Of a stretch of DNA of 64,000 nt, positions 17,503 through 26,900 are shown piece after piece; the stretch's first letter is position 1, and the number at the start of each line of letters is the position of its first letter. The notes under the pieces are model-generated. The model saw only the letters and a list, made by a program, of their open reading frames with translations. It did not search any database and was not told the DNA's origin. The translations under genes and the position numbers were made by a program. Origin of the DNA: Lachancea thermotolerans CBS 6340 (lineage: Eukaryota; Ascomycota; Saccharomycetes; Saccharomycetales; Saccharomycetaceae); the NCBI RefSeq assembly GCF_000142805.1, contig NC_013080.1, positions 930,001 to 994,000 on the forward strand. The letters are read 5' to 3'.

Positions 17503-19554
17503 TCAATTAAACAAAACGACGTTGTTGTTTTGAAGTTGATCACGTAAACCCTTCAATGCACCCAGATAACTAGACGCTCTCGTTAGATCTTCTCCTGCAT
17601 TTTCTTTTTCACATTTATTGAGATAATAAATGTCAAAAAACGCGCGATTGATCCCGGGCTCAGTGAACTTCAAAACAGTGTGCATAGTACTATTAAGAAG
17701 TTCCTCCAACTCAGAGAATTTTCGCAAAGACAGCAATACTCTTGAAAGCAAAAGAATGCAAAGCGCCGCGAGGTGCGCATTTCCCGCAATTATGACATCC
17801 TCCATTACCTTTGTGAAAATTGGGAGACATCTCATTTCCATTCCGCATTTTATCATTATTTGACACTTGGCAAGAGCAAACCTTTGTTCGTTGTTGACAT
17901 CAAGAAACTCGGATTTGCATTCACGCAATTTGGCATTGGCAAGCCGAATGGCTTCGTCACATTCTCCAATCGATCCTAAATGACTTATGCCCATAATTTC
18001 CAAAGACTTCCTCTCGTGGTACGTCAGCAAAGGCGATCTTGAAGTGTGAAGCTCATGACGAATGATCCCAGAATCTTTGGAACTCAATAGTTTGCGTGCT
18101 TTATGAGAAAAGTCGCTCGATTTCTTTAAGTAGGTTTTTGCAACGTTTTTGTAAGTTTGTTGAAGAGACTGAGAGCCCAAGTACTCCCACACTTGAGCGT
18201 TATGGTTAGCTAGAAGTGATAACTTAGGTTTGTTTGTTGCGTTTTGTAGTGTTATAAGCGAGGCTTTGAAAAGGGCCTCAAGGATTCCTACAACAGACTC
18301 GCTGTTTAGCATCGTCCAGAGAGTTTCAAACTTATATGCCATTTCAAAAACACTAGCGCTTTGGTCGCTTGGACATGACTTGAGGTAATTAATTATCTGT
18401 TCAGCGCTAACATGAAATTTAACCGCTAAACTCGGAAATTTGACAATAAATTCAAAGACCCACATAAGAATAAAATTCAAGGTCTTTGTGTCCTTATTCT
18501 CTCTTGCGACAGCAATGGCTTCTTCAAAAGTTTTCACAGCAGCTTCGTTATCATTAAAATGTGCATAAAATGACGCCAAAGAAAGAAGGGACATGTGAAA
18601 GTTGGGTTCGCTGTGCTGACCTAGCATATAGTCGAAATATCTGTAAAGCAATGTCAAGAAGCTATCGTATCGTTGATCGTTAAGTTGCTCCAATCCTTTT
18701 AGAATGTGAACGGAGGGGAATTTTGAACAGTCTTCTAAAGACATGCAATTAATAATCTTTTCAGTGGAATTTCTAATATTCGCGTGCCCATCGAGCAGAA
18801 GACAAACTTCTTCATTTAACAATGTCTTTAGATGGTCACTTGAGATCATCACTATTATGTCTTCCTCGTTTAATAAAAGGTCATTGTATCTCTCAGGAAG
18901 TCCCATTCTCTGTAGTTCTTCCAGACTTTCAATCGTCTCACTACCACCTTCGCCTCTCAATGTGAATGACATAAAATGGTCGAGTTCAGGCAGCTGGGAT
19001 TCAATCGTTTTAAATAAAGAAGTTTTCTCGAAACGTCTAACATAGATCCTAAGGTTCCTCCACAGCATTTCTGACTCATTAAAATCCTGGATTTTATATT
19101 TGATGGAACATCGTTCCACAAAACTTCCCAGCAGGCTGCTTCTGGTCAGTTCACGTTTGACTGTCTTCCTTTCCGACGATTTCAGCAATTCCCTGTAAGA
19201 GCTTCGCAAACAGTGTGTCTCAAGGGCCCTAATTAACTTTGATATTCCATCCACTGTCGAAACAGCTTTTAAAGTTGAAATCAGTCTTGATGCTGCACTT
19301 TTTTGTTCGTTTTCGATTAAAAATAATATAAGATCCAGCAAATAAGGAAGCACTATTGTTTTGGTGTTTTCACGCTGCTGAGACCCAAACAGAACTGGCA
19401 GCTCCTCATGTGGACTGAGAGGGGGCAAAAGTTTTATCATGATTCGTTGATCAAAACGTTCAATCCCAGAACAAAAAAACCCGATTAAAATCAAGATAGA
19501 TATATCATGAGGTGTTAACGTATCAGTAATGATTATAGATTGTTCCAAGGTCAT
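17503..19554 (-). CDS. APC5: Anaphase-promoting complex subunit Apc5
   Basis: A scaffold subunit of the APC/C ubiquitin ligase that drives anaphase and mitotic exit. The product has 683 residues (S. cerevisiae Apc5, YOR249C, about 685), with the N-terminal Apc5 segment LTPHDISILILIGFF and a C-terminal half of helical TPR-like hairpins (for example SHLGSIGECDEAIRLANAKL and ALAKCQIMIKCGMEMRCLPIF). No catalytic motif is expected. The longer open frame starts at TTG; the first ATG at 19554 is used. It is tandem with CLP1 and TUM1 on the minus strand, as YOR249C-YOR250C-YOR251C in S. cerevisiae, and convergent with MLH3. Confidence 0.9.
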   Translation of the reverse strand: MTLEQSIIITDTLTPHDISILILIGFFCSGIERFDQRIMIKLLPPLSPHEELPVLFGSQQRENTKTIVLPYLLDLILFLIENEQKSAASRLISTLKAVSTVDGISKLIRALETHCLRSSYRELLKSSERKTVKRELTRSSLLGSFVERCSIKYKIQDFNESEMLWRNLRIYVRRFEKTSLFKTIESQLPELDHFMSFTLRGEGGSETIESLEELQRMGLPERYNDLLLNEEDIIVMISSDHLKTLLNEEVCLLLDGHANIRNSTEKIINCMSLEDCSKFPSVHILKGLEQLNDQRYDSFLTLLYRYFDYMLGQHSEPNFHMSLLSLASFYAHFNDNEAAVKTFEEAIAVARENKDTKTLNFILMWVFEFIVKFPSLAVKFHVSAEQIINYLKSCPSDQSASVFEMAYKFETLWTMLNSESVVGILEALFKASLITLQNATNKPKLSLLANHNAQVWEYLGSQSLQQTYKNVAKTYLKKSSDFSHKARKLLSSKDSGIIRHELHTSRSPLLTYHERKSLEIMGISHLGSIGECDEAIRLANAKLRECKSEFLDVNNEQRFALAKCQIMIKCGMEMRCLPIFTKVMEDVIIAGNAHLAALCILLLSRVLLSLRKFSELEELLNSTMHTVLKFTEPGINRAFFDIYYLNKCEKENAGEDLTRASSYLGALKGLRDQLQNNNVVLFN

Positions 19555-19718
19555 ATATCCATATGAGTTCCGTTTCAAAACCTGTTATTAGAGCTCTCAA
19601 GTGGCTGTAAATTCTGTTCTCTCATATAAATGTATCAATTAAGAGTTTGTCTATGTTTACAAAATCAATAAATGGATGAGATAATGTAGAGGCCAGAAAT
19701 ATCCTAGACTCACAAAAG

Positions 19719-21041
19719 TTACTCTAAATATCTATATGCAGTTAGAATCATTGCTTTATCAGGAAGCAAACCAGGGACGGGTAGAAGTACTCTAAGTTTT
19801 CTCTTGGTATCATTAACATCCATTATTAAAGCAAAACCTAAAATGGGACTTGCCGAGACTTCTTCGCTTGAAGATCTTCTGGATGCATACGAGATGGCGA
19901 CCAAAGCATGCTGCAGGTTGCTAGCATTGATTTCAACTGGTAAAAGGTCGTCTTGTGAATCACTTTGCACCAAAACGCTCTTTGGTTGCCATACCGTGAT
20001 CATGTCAGAGTCAACCCCTATAGTGTAAGGACTCAGCACAGTGTTGAAATCTCCATAAAAGTATTCTCTGATAGCATTGCGCTGAAGTGCCCTCTTGTAA
20101 ACATCGTCGGTCTGTACAACACCACTGGATGTCGGAAGCCTGACTATAGCCAGGGTCTCTACAGGCAAATGCTCATTTAGTTTCAAAGCAAGTGTGTCAT
20201 CTTTTGCGCAAACTACCACTGCATTCACTTTGAATTGATAAATAATTTCTTTGAGCTCACTGAAATCGTCCGATAGTTGACCAAGTGGAGGTGTATCAAT
20301 GATCAAACCAGAGCGGCGAACCGTTGAGTCATTTTGAACTCTACCTCGGACCGCATTTGCTAGCTGCTGGAAGGTGCTAACATATCGCTCTTTGTTTTCC
20401 GATATTTGCTCCAGCCCAAAGCTCTTTACTATAGGCTGCTTATTGTGCAGCTTAGTGGCGCCGCTGGTCATGCTTTGGCCCCATGTACTAGAGCTAACAT
20501 CTATGACATCAGATATAGGTGTAGCGGTCAAGCACCCTGGAGGAGAGTAAATGCATTCCTGAGGGTTCAAGTTGACCATCATAGGCTGATGCGCTTTGAA
20601 CTTAATGGCGTATGCGCATAGCGTCTTAGCCAAACTGGTTTTGCCCGTGCATGACTCGCCAACAATTAGCACACGGGGTCCTTCGAAGCTAGAAACTCTC
20701 AGTTTCTCTAGCGCAAAATGTACGTTATAGATAAACTTCATGTTAGTATCGCTAGAGATCGAGTGGCTTGTCAATTCTGGAGAGGTCCATTCGAACTCAG
20801 CGTCCTCCACAGCATAAACAGCGAACTTCGTACCCTGAAACACATAGGGAACATCAGAAGCAAGCTCGGTTCCAAATATCTCTGCTACGCCTGAGTGCAC
20901 TTTTATAGTTAATTTAGATTCCTGAGGGACATCAACTCTCCACTCAGAACCTGCTGTGATAGAGACATGTTTGGGTTCATTCAAGTCAACACCCAAGTCC
21001 GCCGGGTGCAGGGAGTCATTCAAGCCAGGAAGACTGGCCAT
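19719..21041 (-). CDS. CLP1: mRNA 3'-end processing factor Clp1 (cleavage factor IA)
   Basis: Subunit of cleavage factor IA that couples Pcf11 and Rna15/Rna14 in pre-mRNA 3'-end formation. The 440-residue product has the N-terminal beta domain (about 25-90), the P-loop GESCTGKT at 128-135, the NLNPQE and PPGCLTATP segments of the Clp1 NTPase domain and a C-terminal beta domain. Human Clp1 is an RNA 5'-kinase, but the yeast protein is known to bind ATP without kinase activity, and I infer the same here. Start at 21041 is the first ATG and gives the conserved length (S. cerevisiae 445). It lies 140 bases downstream of TUM1 on the same strand. Confidence 0.95.
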   Translation of the reverse strand: MASLPGLNDSLHPADLGVDLNEPKHVSITAGSEWRVDVPQESKLTIKVHSGVAEIFGTELASDVPYVFQGTKFAVYAVEDAEFEWTSPELTSHSISSDTNMKFIYNVHFALEKLRVSSFEGPRVLIVGESCTGKTSLAKTLCAYAIKFKAHQPMMVNLNPQECIYSPPGCLTATPISDVIDVSSSTWGQSMTSGATKLHNKQPIVKSFGLEQISENKERYVSTFQQLANAVRGRVQNDSTVRRSGLIIDTPPLGQLSDDFSELKEIIYQFKVNAVVVCAKDDTLALKLNEHLPVETLAIVRLPTSSGVVQTDDVYKRALQRNAIREYFYGDFNTVLSPYTIGVDSDMITVWQPKSVLVQSDSQDDLLPVEINASNLQHALVAISYASRRSSSEEVSASPILGFALIMDVNDTKRKLRVLLPVPGLLPDKAMILTAYRYLE

Positions 21042-21181
21042 ACTTGAATATGTCGGCTATTCGTTTCAAGGTTATGTGCTCTTCGCGAGTTCGACACTTT
21101 TTTACGTTAGTGTTAATATGTTAGTATATAAAAATAAGATATACTAAAAACAACTAGCAAAGGATTTATGCCAGGCAGCCA

Positions 21182-22090
21182 TTAGCTGCGACCCTTCGCA
21201 ACATATTTTGGCTCAGACCTCAATGCCCATTCAGTCCAACTACCGTCATAAAGCTTGACGTGTTTGATCCCAGCGCTCTCAAGGGCAGTCTTAATGATAA
21301 CACCTGAAACTCCAGTTCCACACATGGCCACTGTAGGTTTTGAAGGGTCATATTTGCAGCCAGATGACTCTAGATACTTTTCTAAATTCTCGGCTGCCAA
21401 ACGGGAGTCCATCTCGAAAATGCCATTCTTGACAACATCAGTAAATGGCATTGGCTGCGCGCCAGGAATGTGGCCGCTTGGTATTTCTGGCCTGGGCTCG
21501 CTGCTCTCTCCTGTAAATCTTGGTAGTGCTCTCGCATCAAAAACGTTGTACACTTCGGCCAATTTTCCATCCTCAACAAGCTTGTGGATTTCTTCATAGC
21601 TTACCACCTCTTGTTTAGTAAAATCTGCGTCAGATTTGTAATCTGAAGGTTCCAGTTCTGAGAAGGAAGTCCTGGGCGTTGTATCCAAGGGAAAACCCTC
21701 TGCTTTGTATGCTGGAAAATTGTTGAGCAAGTACACCAACTCGTGTCCAAAAACTGCAAGCGTCCATGCGCATCTGGGGGCTGAGAAGTTTCCGACCCGA
21801 TCATAGACTACTAAAATGTCGTTCTTGCGGATCCCTAGCTCGCTCATCGATGCATTGAAAGTGGCAGCGTCAGGAAGCATATGAGGGTAGGGCGAATTGG
21901 CATCTTTGACCCCGTCGATGTCAAAAAACACAGCGTTGGGAAGGCGCTCAAGTTCCATAAACTCTTTTTTAGCATTCTTCTGTAAGTAAGGCAGATACCA
22001 TGTTGAATCAACCGCTACTATTCTACGTGTTGCTTCTTGTTGCAGCTTTTCTGCCAAGGCCTTTGGGCTAATAATTTTGAATAGTGACAT
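21182..22090 (-). CDS. TUM1: Thiosulfate sulfurtransferase/rhodanese Tum1
   Basis: Sulfur carrier in the thiolation of the wobble uridine of cytosolic tRNAs: Tum1 passes sulfur from Nfs1 to Uba4 and Urm1. The 302-residue product (S. cerevisiae YOR251C, 304) is a tandem rhodanese. The first domain has the conserved fold residues (FFDIDGVKDANSPYPHMLP) but no active cysteine at the loop; the second carries the catalytic loop CGTGVSG with the sulfane-bearing cysteine near residue 257. The protein is in the mercaptopyruvate/thiosulfate sulfurtransferase family. It is divergent from SET6 across 216 bases that include a PAC-like GCGATGAG at 22263-22268 region. Confidence 0.95.
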   Translation of the reverse strand: MSLFKIISPKALAEKLQQEATRRIVAVDSTWYLPYLQKNAKKEFMELERLPNAVFFDIDGVKDANSPYPHMLPDAATFNASMSELGIRKNDILVVYDRVGNFSAPRCAWTLAVFGHELVYLLNNFPAYKAEGFPLDTTPRTSFSELEPSDYKSDADFTKQEVVSYEEIHKLVEDGKLAEVYNVFDARALPRFTGESSEPRPEIPSGHIPGAQPMPFTDVVKNGIFEMDSRLAAENLEKYLESSGCKYDPSKPTVAMCGTGVSGVIIKTALESAGIKHVKLYDGSWTEWALRSEPKYVAKGRS

Positions 22091-22306
22091 CGCTAACTCT
22101 AAACCTGATTGGCAATGACTGCGCGTTAATGAAAGCTTGAATAGACTTACCTTTTATACACCTGTGACAAGTTAATCACTATACGATACCTTATCGGACA
22201 TATCTGCGGTCTTATGTTTTCACCGCCATGATGTCTGAAAATTTACCGACCTTGTGACTAGCGATGAGCAGACGGGAACCAGAAGGGTTTATCACAGTTG
22301 AAGTTG

Positions 22307-23368
22307 ATGATGCCAATAGAAGAAGCAGTTTATATATCGGAGCTCTTCGACATTCGTACAACGGATAATAGCGGAAGAGCCTGCTTTGCGAGCAAAGATC
22401 TGAAGAAAGGCACTGATGTACTGTGTCTAACTAAATGTCTAGGAGCCTCGACATGTTATGAATTTCGCAAAGAAGTTTGCAGTCAATGTTTTCAGTATGA
22501 CGGTGGCCAAAGAATGAAGGTGCGTCTTAACAATAAATTTCTCAAAGGGGCTGGACTGTGGTTTTGCACTGAGAACTGCCGAGATCAATTTTTGAGACAG
22601 GAACATGTCGATCACCTCATTGATGCACTCGAGACTCTCCTTGTGAGTTGGGAAATACAGGCGAAAAAGAGAATTGGAAGCATAGACAGGGCGAGCAATT
22701 CAAGTATAAGCACCGAAAAAATTGAGAGCTTATGGCAGGATATCCGAGATAATTGGATTACACGTATTGACAGGATGAAGCCCACTAAACGTGTTTTGCA
22801 GCTGCCAATTATCAACGAGGACGAGTATGTATGCGCGCGCTTTGTGATACACTGTCTGTTCACCCTTAAAACTACCGACACAAGCAGCCTTCATATGGCA
22901 GCTTTCAGGAATCTCCAATCCAACGAAAGTAGTAAAATATCAAGGTTTCCGGTGTTACTGGACTTACAAAAACGTGTGTTTCAAACCCTCTACATTTTAC
23001 TGCCGCCATTTCTGAAATCTGGGTTTGACATCCCAACATTCAGGCATATTCTCGGGTCTGAATATGGCAACTCATTTGGCATATGGCAAAATGAGGAAGC
23101 CAGTGATAGTCGAGAGTACCTTGGCTATTGGGTACTTCCAGAGGCATCATTTTTCAATCATTCGTGCGCTCCAAATCTAATCAAGCATCGATTTGGTAAT
23201 AAAATGATATTCACATTAAACTCCGACGTAACCAAAGATCAGGAACTATGTATAGATTACAAGGATATCCTGGATCTAAAGGTTGATGAAAGACGTCACA
23301 TTTTAAAAGAAAATTGGTTCTTTTCATGCGAATGCCCTCGCTGCAAGATAGAGATGCAAATCAATTAA
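22307..23368 (+). CDS. SET6: SET-domain protein Set6
   Basis: A SMYD-like SET-domain protein, likely a lysine methyltransferase; S. cerevisiae Set6 (YPL165C, 373 residues) has no well-established substrate. The 353-residue product has a split SET domain: the N-terminal part (residues about 12-45, RACFASKDLKKGTDVLC), a cysteine-rich insertion resembling MYND (CSQCFQYDGG ... WFCTENC, about 60-95), then the core with SFFNHSCAPN near residue 283 and LCIDYKDI, and a post-SET CECPRC at the C-terminus. The frame runs upstream to a TTG; tandem ATGs at 22307 and 22310 are the real candidates. Its stop codon overlaps the ATG29 stop by a few bases (convergent). Confidence 0.9.
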   Translation: MMPIEEAVYISELFDIRTTDNSGRACFASKDLKKGTDVLCLTKCLGASTCYEFRKEVCSQCFQYDGGQRMKVRLNNKFLKGAGLWFCTENCRDQFLRQEHVDHLIDALETLLVSWEIQAKKRIGSIDRASNSSISTEKIESLWQDIRDNWITRIDRMKPTKRVLQLPIINEDEYVCARFVIHCLFTLKTTDTSSLHMAAFRNLQSNESSKISRFPVLLDLQKRVFQTLYILLPPFLKSGFDIPTFRHILGSEYGNSFGIWQNEEASDSREYLGYWVLPEASFFNHSCAPNLIKHRFGNKMIFTLNSDVTKDQELCIDYKDILDLKVDERRHILKENWFFSCECPRCKIEMQIN

Positions 23369-23880
23369 AGCTGCAAGCGATCTAATAATGCTTCTTCTAA
23401 AGCAGATTTGCTCACACTCAAATTAGATAGTTCACTCAATGATGATTCTCCGTTCCTGCCTTCGCCAGGCACACGCTGCTTCAAAACCTTAGAAGTCCTT
23501 AAGTTTTTGAGACCTTCTGCTGCTTCAAAGTCGTCTTCTCCATGACTTATTGAATTGCGTTCGTCGTCTTCGTCAGTGTAGTTTAGTTCATCCTCAGTAA
23601 CCGCTAAGCTCCTAGTTTTCGCCTCGATTTGCCTTTCTAGCAACTTTAAGTGTTTCGCGAACAGCGCATAACTCCTTTTCCTTATAAAATGCTCCGGTGC
23701 CTTAAACTCTCTGCTTAGTCGCTTCCAGTCGATTGTTTTCTTGGTGTTGTCCAGTTTTGAAACGCTTGACCACAGTGACCTATCCCTCTCTAAATCCCAG
23801 TAAAACTTCAGAGGATCTACAAAGCCATTGCGCGCTCGGCCAGCGACCCTCACGTACACAATTGTGTTTTCGCTATTCAT
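23365..23880 (-). CDS. ATG29: Autophagy protein Atg29
   Basis: Part of the Atg17-Atg31-Atg29 scaffold that organises the site where autophagosomes form. The 171-residue product is shorter than S. cerevisiae Atg29 (213) but keeps both hallmarks: the folded N-terminal part (IVYVRVAGRARNGFVDPLKF ... IDWKRLSREFKAPEHFIRKRSYALF, residues about 7-90) and the C-terminal tail SVSKSALEEALLDRLQL that is almost identical in the homologue. The middle is acidic and serine-rich and probably disordered; in S. cerevisiae the C-terminal part is phosphorylated for activity. It is convergent with SET6 and overlaps its stop codon; its promoter is shared with REV3 (114 bases, divergent). Confidence 0.95.
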   Translation of the reverse strand: MNSENTIVYVRVAGRARNGFVDPLKFYWDLERDRSLWSSVSKLDNTKKTIDWKRLSREFKAPEHFIRKRSYALFAKHLKLLERQIEAKTRSLAVTEDELNYTDEDDERNSISHGEDDFEAAEGLKNLRTSKVLKQRVPGEGRNGESSLSELSNLSVSKSALEEALLDRLQL

Positions 23881-23994
23881 TAGTCAAAGCAAGATGCGAT
23901 TGTCCAATATTCAAAGTACCTTAATTATGTATAAAATATCTTGTTATCATCGATTACAATTACAAAAGCATCAAAACATAGGAAAAATGAAACG

Positions 23995-26900
23995 ATGAGC
24001 AGCGGGGCACCAGAGAGCGGGTCCTTTTCTACTCTTGCAGAGGACCTGATCCACATCCAAATCAATAGTTATGACTCGTATCAAGAAGTTCCGGGGGCGT
24101 TTGACCGTCTAAGTGGCAACAGTTTACCTAATCGACAGTTCAACCATGTACCCGTCATAAGGGTCTATGGATCCCTCCCTAGTGGCCATAACGTGTTATG
24201 TCATATCCATGGTGCCTTTCCTTATATATATGTACCTTACGATGGTGAAAAAGGCGATTCCGCGCAGACTATCCAGTCTCGCTGTACTCAACTGCACTCT
24301 TGCTTGGAAACCAAACTTAAGGAGTCCTATAACCGTAAAGGTTCAGCGGAAGAAGAAGAAGGGAAAGAAAAAGAGAAAAAAGACGGGTTTCCAGAGAATC
24401 TGAAATTTGTTGCAGATGTTTCGCCTATAAGGGCAGTACCATTCTATGGATACCACGTTGGATATTCAGTATTCTACAAAATCTCGTTATTGAGCTCAGC
24501 TACGACAACAAAGACTGCTGAATTTTTGAGAGAGGGAAAGGCGACCGGAAAGCGGTCTCAGGTGTTTGAAGCTCATATACCTTTCTTATTACAATTTTCA
24601 GCAGATTACAACCTTTTTGGGTGCTCCTGGTTGAAGCTCTCTAAATGCTTCTTCAGGTCCCCTCTACTCAATCCCGCACACTCTCAAGATTTGTTGCAAA
24701 GAAACGAGTCTTTGGATGAGTTTTTAGGAAGGTTTTATCGAAAGGGAGAGAATGAATCAGGCGACGATTGCGAGAGAATAGGAAATAGTCTCCTCGAAAT
24801 TGACGCTGTTCCTCAATTTATTAACAATAGAAATGAAATAGATTTCCGGGATATTCATGGCACTTTATTTGAATCTTCACAAATCGGACCTGACGAAACC
24901 CTTTTCATCCCTTCCACAAAGAATCTGTGGACACAAACCACTCATTTGCGGAAACAGTTTGGCTTAGATCCTTATCAACCGATACCAGAGCAACACAGGT
25001 TTTCTCGATTACCCGAATGGCAAAGTCATAAAGAGCTATTGTCTTTCTTGCAAAAAGCAAAGGACCGCACAATTCCTAAATCAAAAAGTTTCTCTGAAAG
25101 TGTCTCGAAATCGATGTTTTCTGCAGCAAGACACCTGGACCTTCCTCACGAATCCCTCTGCCAATTGTGGCCTGATAGCCACCCGCGGGTCGGACTTGAT
25201 TTAAGTCACCGCGTACAAAACCAAAATACCAATAGGGAATCATTTAACTCAGATTCAACCTCAAACGACATCGTTTATTCATCGGATTCCGAGACCGCAT
25301 CAGAGAGAGAGATGGAAATGGAGCAATTCCATAATACAGAAAACACAAAGGAAGGAAAGAAGACAGAAACTGAAGCGCGTCTGCAGTCTTCAGCGCCACT
25401 AAACCCGCAAAAAGATACCGGGGCTGTAGACTCTTTCAATGATCAAATACTTACTCAATCAATGGCGCACAAGCGACCGTCGAAAGGAGAAGGTCTGCTG
25501 AATCAGAGGCCAAAGAAACTAATCCGACCTGTCTACGCGCAAAGCATTTCAGCACCTTCTTCAGGCTTCAGATATAAGAAACTCAGTCTTGAATTTTATA
25601 ATATTCTTCAAGATCTAGAAGACAGGGGAATACCCAAGATTGATTATATGGATCCATATTTTAGGAGTCCTGAAGATTTGAAAAAAAAGGATTACATTTA
25701 TTCTGGGCGGAAATTCAGTCTGAATTCAACACATGTCACTTGCCGACGGCCTATTGAATTCGCTAATAGGACTGTTCGTCTAGAATCTACTTCGGATGAG
25801 AGGCAGCCAAAAAATTCGTGGAAGTATGCAATTGCTCCTCCGACTTACTCCACAGTACATGATTACATTTTGCATACATGTAAGGTGAACTACCGTTCGC
25901 AGATTGATTTCAAAACTATGAGCAATGAGCGCGGCTACAAGTTCAAAAGCAACAATTCGTTGAAGGGATTGAATTCGGGAGATCACAATCCGCTCTCTCA
26001 TTTGACTCTTGAAATTTTTGCGACAAGTAAAGCAAACAGGCTCCCAGATCCAAATTTTGATCCTGTTCAACTTATCTTTTGGAAAATAGATCCTGATAGT
26101 TTTCCCATTGACATCGGTATCTCCACTGAAGGAATAATGGCATATCACGAAAAAGACGATGCTGAATTTATTTCTCATCTCAATTCTGCCTCATGGTCAA
26201 CACCTGTCGCATTCTTTCAGTCAGAGGAGGAAATGATCAACGGGGTCGCTGATCTTGTGCTTTTATTGGATCCAGACATTATATCAGGGTTTGAATTGCA
26301 TTCAAGTTCGTGGGGCTATCTCATTGAAAGGTTGGAATCTGCGTACGAACGCGATCTATGCGAGGAGATTGCCCGTGTTAAATATAAAACCTTTAACAAA
26401 CGAAAGGATGTATGGGGATTTTCACATGATTCTGGGATTCACATCGCTGGAAGGCACACCCTCAATATATGGCGATTGCTAAGATCTGGACTCAACCTTC
26501 TCAAATACACGCTAGAAAACATCACGTTTCATGTTCTTCATGAGAGGCTTCCTCACTTTTCTCCCTCTGCTCTGACGAGCCTTTGGGAAAGCCGCTCCAA
26601 TATAACCGCACTCACTACGCTTATTTCGTACTGGAAGAAAAGGGTAAACATCAATATGAAGCTACTTCACAGTCAGCAGACAATAAACCAAACAATAGAG
26701 CAAGCCCGATTAATTGGGATTGATTTTTATTCAGTTATCTCTAGAGGATCTCAATACAAGGTTGAATCCGTATTGATGCGCCTTTGCAAATGTGAGCATT
26801 TTCTGGTTTTATCACCTAGCAAAACTCAGGTCCGGGACCAAAAAGCGTTAGAATGTATTCCGCTCGTTATGGAGCCTGAGTCTGCTTTCTACAAAAGCCC

